A model generated the notes under the pieces. It saw nothing but the letters and a program-made list of their open reading frames with translations. It was not told where the DNA came from and did not search any database. Both the position numbers and the translations under genes were made by a program. Positions 39,898 to 49,099 of a stretch of 64,000 nt of DNA are shown here, piece after piece. Location of the stretch: NCBI GenBank assembly GCA_022820665.1, contig JAJEFB010000048.1:62001-126000 (forward strand), read 5' to 3'. Origin of the DNA: Anaerolineae bacterium. Its GTDB lineage: Bacteria > Chloroflexota > Anaerolineae > Aggregatilineales > Phototrophicaceae. Within the stretch, counting starts at the first letter, position 1. Each line of letters opens with the position of its first letter.

Positions 39898-42834
39898 ATG
39901 AAGATCACTTTTCTCGGAGGAGCCGACGAAGTTGGCGCCAGTTGCACGCTGGTCGAGATTGCTGGCAAGCAGTTGCTGGTTGATGCTGGCATCCGGATTT
40001 CGCCACGCTCCAGCCGCGGTATCCAGAACAGCCAGTTGCCGGATCTACAGCCGATCACTGCCATTGGCGGACCCGACTTCGTTCTGGTGACTCATGCTCA
40101 TACCGATCATACCGGCGCCTTGCCCTTGGTCATGGAGCAATACCCGCAGGCGCCTGTCCTGGCTACAGCGGCCACACAGGCGCTTACCCGTGTGCTCCAG
40201 TTAGATGCGCAGCGCATCATGAAAACTCGCCAGGATGAAGAGGGTGAATTGCCGCTCTTCGATGCGATTTCGGTTCAACGCTTGCTCGACGCTTTCCAGA
40301 CGGTCGATTTCAACAAGTCGATCAAACTGGCGGAGAACTTGCAGGTTACGTATTACACAGCGGGACATATTGCTGGCGCGGCGGTACTGGTGCTGGAAAG
40401 CAATGAAGGCACGTTGGTGTTTTCCGGAGACATTTCCAAATCTGAACAACGCACGGTCAGAAGTGTTGCAGTGCCCCCAGTCAAGGCGGACGCGTTGATT
40501 TTGGAGAGCACATACGGTGGTCGGCTGCACGCTAACCGCGTGGGCGAAGAAAAGCGATTGATACAAACATTACAAAAAGTTACAAGCAGGGGCGGTAAAG
40601 TACTGATTCCCGCTTTCGCCCTGGGGCGCGCCCAGGAAGTAATTCAGATTCTTCTCGCTCATGCCGATGAACTGGAAGTCCCTGTCTATGTCGACGGCAT
40701 GGTGCGCACGGTCTGCGATGCCTACCAAAGTTTCAGCGATATTCTGCCAAAATCGGCTGCCCGTATGGCGAGAAAGGACCATCTTTTCTTTCGCGGGAAT
40801 ATACGACCCATACGCAGCAGTCAAGAGAGGCGAGAAGTCGCGCTAAGCGATCAACCTCTGGTTGTCGTCGCTAGTAGCGGGATGCTCACTGGCGGCGCGT
40901 CTGTGGCCTACGCCCGCCATTTTGCGTCAGGTGAAGCGAATGCGATCTTGATGACCGGCTATCAAGACGAAGAGGCGCCTGGACGCTTCTTGCAGCGTTT
41001 GATGCAAGAGCGGCAGCGGGGTGAATCGCCAACGTTGAAACTAGGGGACGCGACCGTAAAAGTACGCTGCGAGATCGATACCTATTCTCTCTCGGCGCAT
41101 GCGGATGAGTCGGAGTTGGTGAGCTTTGCCGAGGCGCTGAGAGCTGATGACATCATGTTGGTGCACGGGGATCCAGCCGCTCGACATAGTTTGGCGACTG
41201 CGCTTCGACAACGGGGAAGGTCGGTTGCCACACCGCGGATCGGTCAAGCCAAGACCTTGATTTACCGAGCGCGACCCTGGTCTGTTGGCAGTGTGAAGAC
41301 CGGCGCCGAAGCCGGCTCGGTGAATTTGCGCCGCCTGTGGGAATCGCTCAAGGCTCGGGCAGGCGATCACTTTAGTGCGCGAGAGTTGTCGCAAATCTGG
41401 TGGGGCGCGTCCGAGCGCGAAGATGAACTCGGGGCAGCCCTGCAAAGCGACAAGAATTTCTACTTCGCGGCGGACTGGCGCGACAAAAAGACATATCGGG
41501 TCAAAACGACCGAGCAAGTCAAGCAGTCGCAAATCAGTCGCGCGATCATGCTGGCGCATCCCGATCTCGTCGGCAAGCTAATTGTCATGCGCAACAGCAA
41601 TGGGCAAGCCCGGCTTGCGGTAGTTATCGGGGCAGAGATTGACAGCTTCACGGCGATTGTCCATCAGCAGCGCGGGACCCGTCATCCGGGGGATGCCTTG
41701 CTTTGGGTGATCGACGACTGGCCCAAAGAAAGGAGCGATAAGAGCACACGCGCTCGTCTGTCGGACTTGATGAAGCAAGCTCGAGGGCTCAAGGACAGTC
41801 TGCTGCCTTTCAGCCGTCGCGAGGCGCTTGTGCGCGCCGGGAAAGCCATTTTGCCGCAGACATTGCTTCCGAGCCCGTTGCCCGAAGGGGTAGATACCAG
41901 ACTCGCGCTGACAGCGATTGTGGTAGCCTTGGCAGAGGACGCTGCTACTTTGGAAAAAGACGGATTGCTGCCCCATCGCGCTCTTGGCCATGGACCGGTG
42001 GACCAAAACGAAGCGCGAGAGCTGGCATTGCGGTTGATGCCGGCGGAATCGCGCCTGCGCAAGGTGGGGATGGAACGCCATCGCAAGCGCCTGACGCTCA
42101 CCTTTGACTTTCCCGCGACGGCGCAAGCGCGTTTTGCCCCGCAGATTGAGCAACTCGGCGCGGAATCCGGCTGGGAGATACAAGTGAGGCCGACCACGAA
42201 TCAGCAGGCGCTAGGCTTGGTGGCTGAAGAACTATTTCCCGAAGAGAGCACTGTCAAGAAAGGTCCAGCCTACTTTATCGACAAGGGACAAGTGCATTAT
42301 GATTTGCTGAATATCAGCGAGGAGCAATCGTCTGAATTGCGGAAACGGTTCCGAGAAATTACTGGCTTCGACCTGGTTATCAGCAAGTTTGGCGGCGCGC
42401 CAGGCGCAGCGGAGGAAGCTGTTGTCGCGCCGGCGCATGTTGAACGGATGGAGATCAATGCCGCCTACGGGTTAATTCGAGCGCGCCTGAAGGAGTCTGG
42501 CTTGGGAAAAACCAGCCTCAAACAGGGACAGATCATATTGGGATTCGTCTCTCCACAGGTGGGCAGACGTCATATGGAACAGATCAATCAATTAGCGGAA
42601 GAAACCGGATACAATTTGGTTATCAGCCCGCATCCCAATCAATATGAGATCTTGCAGGTCGCAAATCGGCTGTTCATTAAGAACAACTGGATGATCGCCA
42701 AAGGACCGGGCATCCATGCGGACCGAGGCGAACTTCGCGTTGTGCTCGCAAAACCGGTTCCCGCGGCGGAGATAGAGGCATTTAGCGAAAAGCTGGAGGA
42801 GCAAACAGGTTTCAAGCTGGCTGTTCAGTCGTAG
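39898..42834 (+). CDS. Beta-CASP metallo-beta-lactamase RNase with long C-terminal extension
   Basis: 978 residues. Residues 1-460 form an MBL/beta-CASP nuclease: ITFLGGADEVGASC, LVTHAHTDHTGALPLV (zinc motif HxHxDH), GHIAGAAVLVLE, LVFSGDISK, LILESTYGG, SSGMLTGG and TYSLSAHADESEL. This is the CPSF73/RNase J-like family that cuts or trims RNA. The remaining ~500 residues are not part of the usual enzyme (about 450 aa). They contain two copies of a ~100-residue unit (about 731-829 and 878-978), each with a W/Y-x-I/L...NQ...VA..LF...KGP...D.G...TGF pattern. The extension's role, perhaps RNA binding, is unknown. Confidence 0.88.
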   Translation: MKITFLGGADEVGASCTLVEIAGKQLLVDAGIRISPRSSRGIQNSQLPDLQPITAIGGPDFVLVTHAHTDHTGALPLVMEQYPQAPVLATAATQALTRVLQLDAQRIMKTRQDEEGELPLFDAISVQRLLDAFQTVDFNKSIKLAENLQVTYYTAGHIAGAAVLVLESNEGTLVFSGDISKSEQRTVRSVAVPPVKADALILESTYGGRLHANRVGEEKRLIQTLQKVTSRGGKVLIPAFALGRAQEVIQILLAHADELEVPVYVDGMVRTVCDAYQSFSDILPKSAARMARKDHLFFRGNIRPIRSSQERREVALSDQPLVVVASSGMLTGGASVAYARHFASGEANAILMTGYQDEEAPGRFLQRLMQERQRGESPTLKLGDATVKVRCEIDTYSLSAHADESELVSFAEALRADDIMLVHGDPAARHSLATALRQRGRSVATPRIGQAKTLIYRARPWSVGSVKTGAEAGSVNLRRLWESLKARAGDHFSARELSQIWWGASEREDELGAALQSDKNFYFAADWRDKKTYRVKTTEQVKQSQISRAIMLAHPDLVGKLIVMRNSNGQARLAVVIGAEIDSFTAIVHQQRGTRHPGDALLWVIDDWPKERSDKSTRARLSDLMKQARGLKDSLLPFSRREALVRAGKAILPQTLLPSPLPEGVDTRLALTAIVVALAEDAATLEKDGLLPHRALGHGPVDQNEARELALRLMPAESRLRKVGMERHRKRLTLTFDFPATAQARFAPQIEQLGAESGWEIQVRPTTNQQALGLVAEELFPEESTVKKGPAYFIDKGQVHYDLLNISEEQSSELRKRFREITGFDLVISKFGGAPGAAEEAVVAPAHVERMEINAAYGLIRARLKESGLGKTSLKQGQIILGFVSPQVGRRHMEQINQLAEETGYNLVISPHPNQYEILQVANRLFIKNNWMIAKGPGIHADRGELRVVLAKPVPAAEIEAFSEKLEEQTGFKLAVQS

Positions 42835-42978
42835 CGAGTCAAGCATTGCCAGATCAACAGCAGACATCAGCATATTGTTTTAGCCGCGATAAGAGAAATG
42901 TAAGTGTCGTTAGTTTTGTTTAATTGTAGTATAGTTATATTAACCGCAGACATTCTCGATCGCAGGAGATCACGTCGT

Positions 42979-43239
42979 ATGAATACCGAAACGCCGGAAG
43001 AAAAGCTGTACAGACTTATACTAGCGGATCTGGATGAGCAGACCAAGATTTTGCGAGATTTTCAATCGGCAGTAACTCCGGTAATCCAGAGGCTGGATTC
43101 CGATGTGGCCATATTGAAGACGGATGTGGCCATATTGAAGACAGATGTAGCGGAACTGAAGACGGATGTGGCAGAACTGAAAGCTAGCGTTGGAAGGATC
43201 GAAACGCTGCTGAGTAACCGGGGCAACGGATATTCGTGA
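42979..43239 (+). CDS. Small heptad-repeat coiled-coil protein
   Basis: 86 residues. Start ATG 42979 has AGGAGAT 8 nt upstream; the track start is 25 codons too early. A helical N-terminus (EEKLYRLILADLDEQTKILRDF) is followed by four 7-residue units, D-V-A-I/E-L-K-T/A, then SVGRIETLLSNRG. This gives a parallel coiled coil that could grow or shrink by whole heptads. No enzyme motif is present. Similar small proteins are common in Chloroflexota and cyanobacteria, but their role is unknown. It stands alone after the nuclease gene. Confidence 0.65.
   Translation: MNTETPEEKLYRLILADLDEQTKILRDFQSAVTPVIQRLDSDVAILKTDVAILKTDVAELKTDVAELKASVGRIETLLSNRGNGYS
43102..43185 (+). repeat. Tandem 21-bp repeat, four units
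   Basis: Units begin GATGTGGCCATATTGAAGAC (twice, nearly identical), then GATGTAGCGGAACTGAAGAC and GATGTGGCAGAACTGAAAGC. Each encodes one heptad of the coiled-coil protein. The first two differ by one base, indicating recent duplication or slippage. Confidence 0.85.
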
Positions 43240-43297
43240 CCAAGCGCTGTGTGAGAAGAATCGGCATTATCCTGTGCATATCTGGCAGCGGGAGAAC

Positions 43298-44098
43298 CTA
43301 ATGCAAGTTGTCATAAACTGCCAGGGGAGTCGCTGCCAGAAGACCGCCGTCGATTGGCAAGACCACGCCGGATATCCAGCGCGACTCGTCACTCGCCAGG
43401 AACAGCGCTGCCCAAGCGACATCCCAGGCATCGCCTTCCGTCCCCAGGGGACCCGCTTTCCTTCGCAACTCGCGGCGCTCGTCGCTGATGTTGGCGACGA
43501 AGGGCGCATACAGGTGACCCGGCGCAATGCAATTCGCGCGGATATTGTCGCGGCCATGGTGCACCGCTGTCACGCGCGTTAATTGCGCCAGTCCAGCCTT
43601 GGCGACAGCGTAGGGCGCATTGGGCGTCCAGCCGGCTCGCAGCCCGTCTATGGAGGAAACGTTGATGATTGAACCGCCGCCGGAGTCGGTCATTGCGGGG
43701 ATGGCGTGTTTGCAGGTAAAGATTGCGCCTTTTAGATTGACTGCGAGCGCGCGGTCAAGATACGCTTCCTCAATTTCGCTGACCTTGCCCGAGCCGATGC
43801 CGCCGACGTTGTTGAACAAAATGTCGAGACCGCCGTAACGCGCGACACAGGCTTCAATCATGGCGCGGCAATCGGCTTCGCTGGTCACATCGGCTTGAAA
43901 AACGGAGGCTGTGCCGCCTTTTGCCGCTATGCTGGCGCGGGTTTCCTCGGCGCGCGCCAGGTCGATATCTGTCAGCAAGACCTTGGCGCCATGCCGCGCG
44001 AAGAGAATCGCCGTCGCCTGACCGGTACCCGGCATGGGACCGCGCGTGCCAGCGCCGCTCACGATGGCTACCTTGTCTTTGAGCCGCGGTTCCGCCAT
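43298..44098 (-). CDS. SDR family oxidoreductase
   Basis: 266-residue short-chain dehydrogenase/reductase. The cofactor motif is VSGAGTRGPMPGTGQATA, a variant of TGxxxGxG with an extra short loop. LFNNVGGIGSG replaces the usual NNAG. The catalytic Ser is in NVSSIDG and the Tyr/Lys in YAVAKAGLA. GGAGG precedes the ATG. It is the last of four minus-strand genes with a second SDR, an acetoacetate-decarboxylase-like protein and the sulfotransferase fusion. The substrate is unknown. Confidence 0.9.
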   Translation of the reverse strand: MAEPRLKDKVAIVSGAGTRGPMPGTGQATAILFARHGAKVLLTDIDLARAEETRASIAAKGGTASVFQADVTSEADCRAMIEACVARYGGLDILFNNVGGIGSGKVSEIEEAYLDRALAVNLKGAIFTCKHAIPAMTDSGGGSIINVSSIDGLRAGWTPNAPYAVAKAGLAQLTRVTAVHHGRDNIRANCIAPGHLYAPFVANISDERRELRRKAGPLGTEGDAWDVAWAALFLASDESRWISGVVLPIDGGLLAATPLAVYDNLH

Positions 44099-44137
44099 TC
44101 GCTTTCCTCCGATCGGCTTTTGAGGCTTGCGCCCCCA

Positions 44138-44959
44138 TTAGTCCATGGACGCGCCACCAGTTACCGAGAGCGCTAATCCGGTCAAAAACTCGGACTGATC
44201 GGATGCCAGGAAGGCAGCCATGTTGGCGATATCCCCGGTAGTCGCCATGCGTCCCAGTACCGCCTTGTTTATGGCGCTCTCGATCATGGCTTGCCGGTGG
44301 GCGGCGGGGCTAATACCAATGGGCGCAAGAGCCCTCGCCATATCGTCGATCCGTTCGGTTGCGATCAGACCCGGGCAGATGGCGTTGACATTGATGCGAT
44401 GAGATCCCAATTCATGCGCCAGGGCTTGGGTAAAGCCGCAGACAGCGAATTTTGAGGTGCAATAAGCAGCATAGCGAGGGACGCCCTGTTTGCCCGCTTG
44501 TGAAGAAATGTTGATAATCTTGCCGCCCTGTCCCTGGGCAATCAGCGCGCGCGCGACCGCTCGACTGCAAAGAAAGGCGCCCTTCACATTGACATTCTGA
44601 ACCAAATCCCAGGCGGATTCTTCTAACTCGACCACTGGCACACGATCTTTCCCGGCAGGCGCGCCGGCATTGTTGACCAGAATGTCGATCCGTCCAAAGT
44701 GAGCGATTGTGTTAGCCACCATGCGCTCGACCTGGTCCGCAATTGTGACATCCGCGTAGACCGGCAGCGCGCTTTGACCAAGAGCCTTGATTTGCGCCGC
44801 CACATCATCCAGACTGCCGCGCCGGCTGTCCGCCCGGTCCAGGTCATTAACCGCCAGGTTTGCGCCTTCCTGCGCCAGCCGCAGCGCAATCGCACGCCCC
44901 AGCCCGCCTTTCCCCGCAGCGCCGGTTACCAGCGCGACTTTGCCGCTCAGGTCGTACAT
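44138..44959 (-). CDS. SDR family oxidoreductase (3-oxoacyl-ACP-reductase-like)
   Basis: 273 residues. TGAAGKGGLGRAIALRLAQEGA is the cofactor-binding motif, NNAGAP the stabilising turn, and the catalytic residues are in NISSQAGKQGVPRYAAYCTSKFAV. GLALSVTGGASMD is the typical SDR end. AGGAGAG lies before the ATG. A 39-nt gap separates it from the next SDR downstream, so they are one operon. The fold and class are certain; the substrate is not. Confidence 0.92.
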   Translation of the reverse strand: MYDLSGKVALVTGAAGKGGLGRAIALRLAQEGANLAVNDLDRADSRRGSLDDVAAQIKALGQSALPVYADVTIADQVERMVANTIAHFGRIDILVNNAGAPAGKDRVPVVELEESAWDLVQNVNVKGAFLCSRAVARALIAQGQGGKIINISSQAGKQGVPRYAAYCTSKFAVCGFTQALAHELGSHRINVNAICPGLIATERIDDMARALAPIGISPAAHRQAMIESAINKAVLGRMATTGDIANMAAFLASDQSEFLTGLALSVTGGASMD

Positions 44960-44982
44960 ATATCTCTCCTGAAAAGAATCGT

Positions 44983-45819
44983 CTAGCGCAAGATCCGTTG
45001 ATCGCTCAAATCTTTACCGCCGACCGTTTTACTCAGGCTTGCGCCGCGATATTCAAGTACTTCGAGGCTGGCGAAGGCATTGACGATATTGTATTGCGTG
45101 GGCATGTCTTCCCAGCGCGCCGGGTGGAATTGAATACTGCCGGCGCCGACATGCCGCTCCAGAATCCTCCGATTCGGCGAGGCGGCCGGCGTCATCACGG
45201 CGTAGGCAAGATCTGCTGTACCCCACTCGCCGGTGCGCGGCATGTACTTATAATGCAGGGTGCCATCGCCGGTTTGGCTCTCCAGCATTTCCTGAATTTC
45301 CGAGTTCGATTGCTGCCGGAGCCCGTTAACCCGCAGATCGAGGAATTTGAAGCCCAACCAGCTTGCCGTCACATGATACTCGCCCCATAGGGCGGTCGGC
45401 TCGGGCAATTCGCAATAGATCTTGGAAAACCCCAGTTCCTCGCGCCCGGTGATGATCGGATCTGTCAGATTTTCCCAGAGAACTGTCAGCAAGCTGCCGC
45501 GCGCATGATCTTCTTCGCCATCAAACCGCGCGGGAAAAGATACGCCGAGGGTGTTGTAGCCGCGTCCCGCCAGCCATTCGATCTGGGTCATGTAGGTCGC
45601 GTTGATGGTGACGACCGGCTGGCCGTCCAGCGCGAAGCCCGGCGGCAAAAAAGCTTCCAGTTGCGCTGCCCTCGTAAGGAAGGAAACCGCGATGGAGGTC
45701 GCATGCGGACTATCAAGGCATTCGAACTTTCTGCCGTCCGGGCTTTGCCGGGGACCCATGCGAGGTCCAAAGTGCGTCGGCATACGGTACATTTTCGCTT
45801 TGTCAAAATGATACGTCAC
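44983..45819 (-). CDS. Acetoacetate decarboxylase-like protein
   Basis: About 278 residues with ADC-like layout: SIAVSFLTRAAQLEAFLPPGFALDG, INATYMTQIEWLAGRGYNTLGVSFP, and ITGREELGFSKIYCELP, the segment around the usual catalytic region. The Lys that forms the Schiff base in true acetoacetate decarboxylase should lie here (GFSKIY) but needs alignment. The track start lies inside the upstream gene; GTG 45819 overlaps that stop (GTGA) and has GGAGA upstream, so the two are translationally coupled. Non-decarboxylating homologues exist. Confidence 0.75.
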   Translation of the reverse strand: MTYHFDKAKMYRMPTHFGPRMGPRQSPDGRKFECLDSPHATSIAVSFLTRAAQLEAFLPPGFALDGQPVVTINATYMTQIEWLAGRGYNTLGVSFPARFDGEEDHARGSLLTVLWENLTDPIITGREELGFSKIYCELPEPTALWGEYHVTASWLGFKFLDLRVNGLRQQSNSEIQEMLESQTGDGTLHYKYMPRTGEWGTADLAYAVMTPAASPNRRILERHVGAGSIQFHPARWEDMPTQYNIVNAFASLEVLEYRGASLSKTVGGKDLSDQRILR

Positions 45820-47915
45820 AGCGAATCTCCACGGGTCTCGATTTCTGAGCGTTGGCCTGAACGCGGCGAAATTGGCGGCGAAAGACGAATCAGCACATAA
45901 CCGGCCAGCCCATATAGTACCGCAGCGACAATTTGGAAACCATGCAAGACGATCCCGATTGCGGCAGCTTCGCCGCCGGCGTATCCGGCAAATCGCGTTA
46001 GCCCCGTCCACCAGGCAGTCTCCACGATACCGAATCCGCTGAGTGTGAAGGGAAAAGCCGAACCAAACATGCCCAGGCTGATTACTGTTATAACGATGGG
46101 CAGATCAGCGTCGAGGCCTACCGCCCGCAGCAAGATATAGTTGGTAAGAAAGGAACTGGTATACGTGAAGCAACTGATGAACAGCGCCGAGAAGAATAGG
46201 CGCGGTTGTCGAATTCGGTCAAATTCTGCGGCGATATCGGTCAGTTTTGATTGCGCCAGGGCAAAGAATGACTCAGGCTTGTCCCTTCCAACAACGGGAA
46301 CCCGCCGCATGAGACCCAGCGCCAGGCGCAAGAGACTCCCGGCGTAATAGAGACCAATGACCGACACCAGGAACGCGGACGATACCCCAGCCATCAGTTG
46401 GTCTCGCTGGGCGGCGAACTGCTCGCCACTCATGAATATGCCAAATGCGAAGACCAATACGATGATGAGCAACTCCAGGATCCGCGCGCCAAACAGGCTG
46501 CCCACACCTTCTTGCATGGTGTAGTTGAGCCGTGTCTTCAATAAGATCACGTAGGAGATTTCGCCCAGCTTGAAGGGAACCACGCGGACCAGACCGTTGT
46601 GATAGAGCGTAATCGGAATCAGCAAGCGCATCGGCGATTCGCGCTTGTCAAGCAAGACGCGGAAGCGCAGCGCTCGCAACAGATTGAGTGTCAGATAAAC
46701 CAGGAGCGCTCCGACCCAACTCCAGATTGGTATGCGTCTGATTAGCTCAGCCAGGTCCGCGCCTTGCAGCTCGTTGACCACAAAATACAAAAGGGCAATT
46801 GTGATCACGATACTCAGGAGGCGCCAGGCCAGTTGAGAGCGCTTGCCGGTTTTCGTCGCCGGCTCGATTGGAATGTCGTGTGCGGTTATGGGCGCTTCTG
46901 ATGAGGCAAGATCCTTATACCAGTGGGAAAGATCGCGCCCGAGCATGTCGCTTAGTTTGTCGATATCGCTTTGGAATTCGCGCGAAAGCCGTCCCCGCAA
47001 GTCGGCAGTCAGGGGCGAGCGCCTTTCATATTTGGTGTAGACCGCGATGACGCCTTTAACCGCCCGCGTTCGATAGGAAATGGGCACCAGCGAGTGCGTA
47101 GTCGCGAGGTAAGTCAGGCGGTCTTTTAAGAGCATCAGCGAGAAACCGCTGCTGACGATCAACTTTTGCAGCCACTCCAACCGCACCTCTTTGTTGGGAT
47201 TGACAATATCGAAAGTCGTCTGGAAGCCGCTGTCGATATCCAGAAACTCGAGTACGTCGCGATAGACAGATGCCGTGTCGGACTTAAAATCGTCGAATAT
47301 GACAACCTTGACGTTTTCGCGACCAAAGAGATCGAAATAGCGCTCCACTTGTTCGCTGAAACGAGCCATGTCGCGGTAGTACAAACCGCTGACGCAATGC
47401 GCGGCGCGGCGGATACGCTTGCCCCGGCGGCGCTCGGGCTCGGCGTCAAGCGCCTCCTCGAAGGTTTCGATCTGCTCGTTGCCACTGTAACGAAATTGTG
47501 ACCACATGGAATACATCATGTCGACCGGGTTGCGCAGCATGATGATGATCTTGGCTTGCGGATTGTAGGCGTGGATTTCTTCGGCGGCGCGCCGGCTGGA
47601 CAGATACCAAGGCGACGATTCTCCAATGCGCTTTTCGCCGCGGGCATCCCGAAAGAGTTTCAGATAACGTTCCGGCTGATCGCGAAATTGTCGAAAGCGC
47701 GAGCCCTCCAGGTCCGATCCAAAAAAGTGCGGCTCTTTGTAGAAGGGCATGAAGACATCGGGATGCCGCTGCAGATATTCGTGCAAGGAAGTCGTGCCGC
47801 ATTTGGGCGCGCCTATGATGAAGAAATTCGGCTTTGCTTCGCTTGCGGTTGTACCGCTATGAGAGATGAGTTGGGGTCGCCGCATCCTGGACCGAGCGCT
47901 CTCCTGTATCAACAA
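45816..47915 (-). CDS. Sulfotransferase fused to a flippase-like membrane domain
   Basis: 699 residues in one frame. Residues ~28-300 are a PAPS sulfotransferase: FFIIGAPKCGTTSLHEYLQRHP (5'-phosphosulfate loop), KEPHFFGSD, GESSPWYLSS, KIIIMLRNPVDMMYSMWSQ (3'-phosphate site). From ~365 on there are about eight membrane spans of the lysylphosphatidylglycerol-synthase-TM/AglD type: LLIPITLYHNGLVRVVPFKLGEISYVILLK, GARILELLIIVLVFAFGIF, SAFPFTLSGFGIVETAWW. This suggests sulfation and handling of a lipid-linked or surface glycan at the membrane. The start is uncertain (TTG 47915 or ATG 47885). It is coupled to the ADC-like gene. Confidence 0.85.
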   Translation of the reverse strand: MLIQESARSRMRRPQLISHSGTTASEAKPNFFIIGAPKCGTTSLHEYLQRHPDVFMPFYKEPHFFGSDLEGSRFRQFRDQPERYLKLFRDARGEKRIGESSPWYLSSRRAAEEIHAYNPQAKIIIMLRNPVDMMYSMWSQFRYSGNEQIETFEEALDAEPERRRGKRIRRAAHCVSGLYYRDMARFSEQVERYFDLFGRENVKVVIFDDFKSDTASVYRDVLEFLDIDSGFQTTFDIVNPNKEVRLEWLQKLIVSSGFSLMLLKDRLTYLATTHSLVPISYRTRAVKGVIAVYTKYERRSPLTADLRGRLSREFQSDIDKLSDMLGRDLSHWYKDLASSEAPITAHDIPIEPATKTGKRSQLAWRLLSIVITIALLYFVVNELQGADLAELIRRIPIWSWVGALLVYLTLNLLRALRFRVLLDKRESPMRLLIPITLYHNGLVRVVPFKLGEISYVILLKTRLNYTMQEGVGSLFGARILELLIIVLVFAFGIFMSGEQFAAQRDQLMAGVSSAFLVSVIGLYYAGSLLRLALGLMRRVPVVGRDKPESFFALAQSKLTDIAAEFDRIRQPRLFFSALFISCFTYTSSFLTNYILLRAVGLDADLPIVITVISLGMFGSAFPFTLSGFGIVETAWWTGLTRFAGYAGGEAAAIGIVLHGFQIVAAVLYGLAGYVLIRLSPPISPRSGQRSEIETRGDSL

Positions 47916-47969
47916 GACAGGATTATAGTACAGTTTATAGATGTTGATAGCCTGTCAGGGCGCGACTAT

Positions 47970-48045
47970 GGCGCTAGGGGGAATAGCATGGTCAGGGAGG
48001 TTGGCCGCGCGGACGTGTTTGATGCTATGGACATTCCCTAGCGCC
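47970..48045. other. Long imperfect inverted repeat
   Basis: GGCGCTAGGGGGAAT pairs with ATTCCCTAGCGCC (2-nt bulge), and inside it ATAGCAT pairs with ATGCTAT. The element of about 76 nt lies in the 345-nt intergenic region between the divergent sulfotransferase and PPK2 genes. It may be a small mobile hairpin element or a structured leader; nothing identifies it further. Confidence 0.45.
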
Positions 48046-48066
48046 GTTCATTGCACAGATTATCTT

Positions 48067-48130
48067 TAACCACCGAGAATCTTGTGCAAATATGTCTTTT
48101 CTTTGTTTCCTTTGTGTCTTTATGGTGAAG
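48067..48130 (-). repeat. HHKDTK-type low-complexity repeat
   Basis: On the minus strand the sequence is rich in CACAAAG/GACACAAAG units. One frame reads HHKDTKETKK, a pattern I know from many intergenic copies in unrelated bacterial genomes. The track ORF 48038-48310 is an artefact of it. Treated as a non-coding repeat. Confidence 0.5.
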
Positions 48131-48260
48131 CTGGATTTGGCTCATTTGAGTTTCAACAGAAAAGGATACATTACCTGGCAGGCGCGGGATTCGTAAGATA
48201 CAGGGAAAATCTGTTATGCTAGTGGATAATCTGCGCGAAACTGTGTTTTCGGAGGCTGGA

Positions 48261-49085
48261 ATGTCCAAGAAGAAGCGGGATATATCCGAAAAACCGCGAC
48301 GCCTGAACAAGAAATTCTACGAGAAAGAATTGGTTCGCCTGCAATTTGAGTTGGTGAAGTGGCAGTATTGGATCAAGCAGCAGGGCATGCGCGTGATGAT
48401 TACTTTTGACGGACGCGATGCCGCGGGCAAAGGCGGAACCATCAAGCGCATCATGGCGCCGCTGCAGCCGCGCGATATTCGACTGGTCGCCTTGGGCAAA
48501 CCATCCGATCGCGAGCAAAGTCAATGGTACTTCCAGCGCTATGTGAGCCACTTGCCAGCAGCCGGCGAGATCGTGCTATTCGACCGCAGTTGGTATAACC
48601 GCGCCACAGTCGAGCGGGTGATGGGCTTTTGTAGCGATCGGGAGTACTGGAACTTCTTGCGCGAGGCGCCGATGTTCGAAAGGATGCTGATCAATGACGG
48701 GATCATCCTGCTCAAATATTGGCTGTCGGTGGATGACGAAGAGCAAGAACGTCGCTTTCAAGAGCGCGCCGCCAACCCGATGCGCCGCTGGAAGCTAAGC
48801 CCGATCGACCTGGAATCGCGCAATCGCTGGGTGGCCTATTCTAAGGCGAAGGACTTGATGATCGAACATACCGATATCCCGGAATCGCGCTGGCGGCAGA
48901 TCAATTCCAACGACAAACGGCGTCTGCGCCTGAATATCATCAACAACATCCTTGAGGCGATACCCTACGAGAACGTAATCCCGGGTCCGATGAAGCTGCC
49001 GGATTTGCCGCCCCGACTTTTTGATTACAAGCGCCCGCCGCGCGATTATCAGTACATCATCAAAGACCACTACGCCAATATGTGA
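48261..49085 (+). CDS. ppk2: Polyphosphate kinase 2 (PPK2)
   Basis: 274 residues. Walker A is TFDGRDAAGKGGTIKRI, the lid/Walker B region is FDRSWYNRATVERVMGF, and SVDDEEQERRFQERAANPMRRWKLSPIDLESR is characteristic of class I PPK2. The enzyme moves phosphate between polyphosphate and nucleotides, usually making GTP or ATP from NDP and polyP. The start at ATG 48261 has GGAGG 5 nt upstream; the track start is 15 codons earlier. It is a single-gene unit convergent with the AlkD-like gene. Confidence 0.95.
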   Translation: MSKKKRDISEKPRRLNKKFYEKELVRLQFELVKWQYWIKQQGMRVMITFDGRDAAGKGGTIKRIMAPLQPRDIRLVALGKPSDREQSQWYFQRYVSHLPAAGEIVLFDRSWYNRATVERVMGFCSDREYWNFLREAPMFERMLINDGIILLKYWLSVDDEEQERRFQERAANPMRRWKLSPIDLESRNRWVAYSKAKDLMIEHTDIPESRWRQINSNDKRRLRLNIINNILEAIPYENVIPGPMKLPDLPPRLFDYKRPPRDYQYIIKDHYANM

Positions 49086-49099
49086 TAGCGAGGCAGGTC

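Noticed and set aside
48038-48310. 90-aa minus-strand ORF containing HHKDTKETKK
   Set aside because: This is the well-known translation of a dispersed CACAAAGA-type intergenic repeat and overlaps the PPK2 start.
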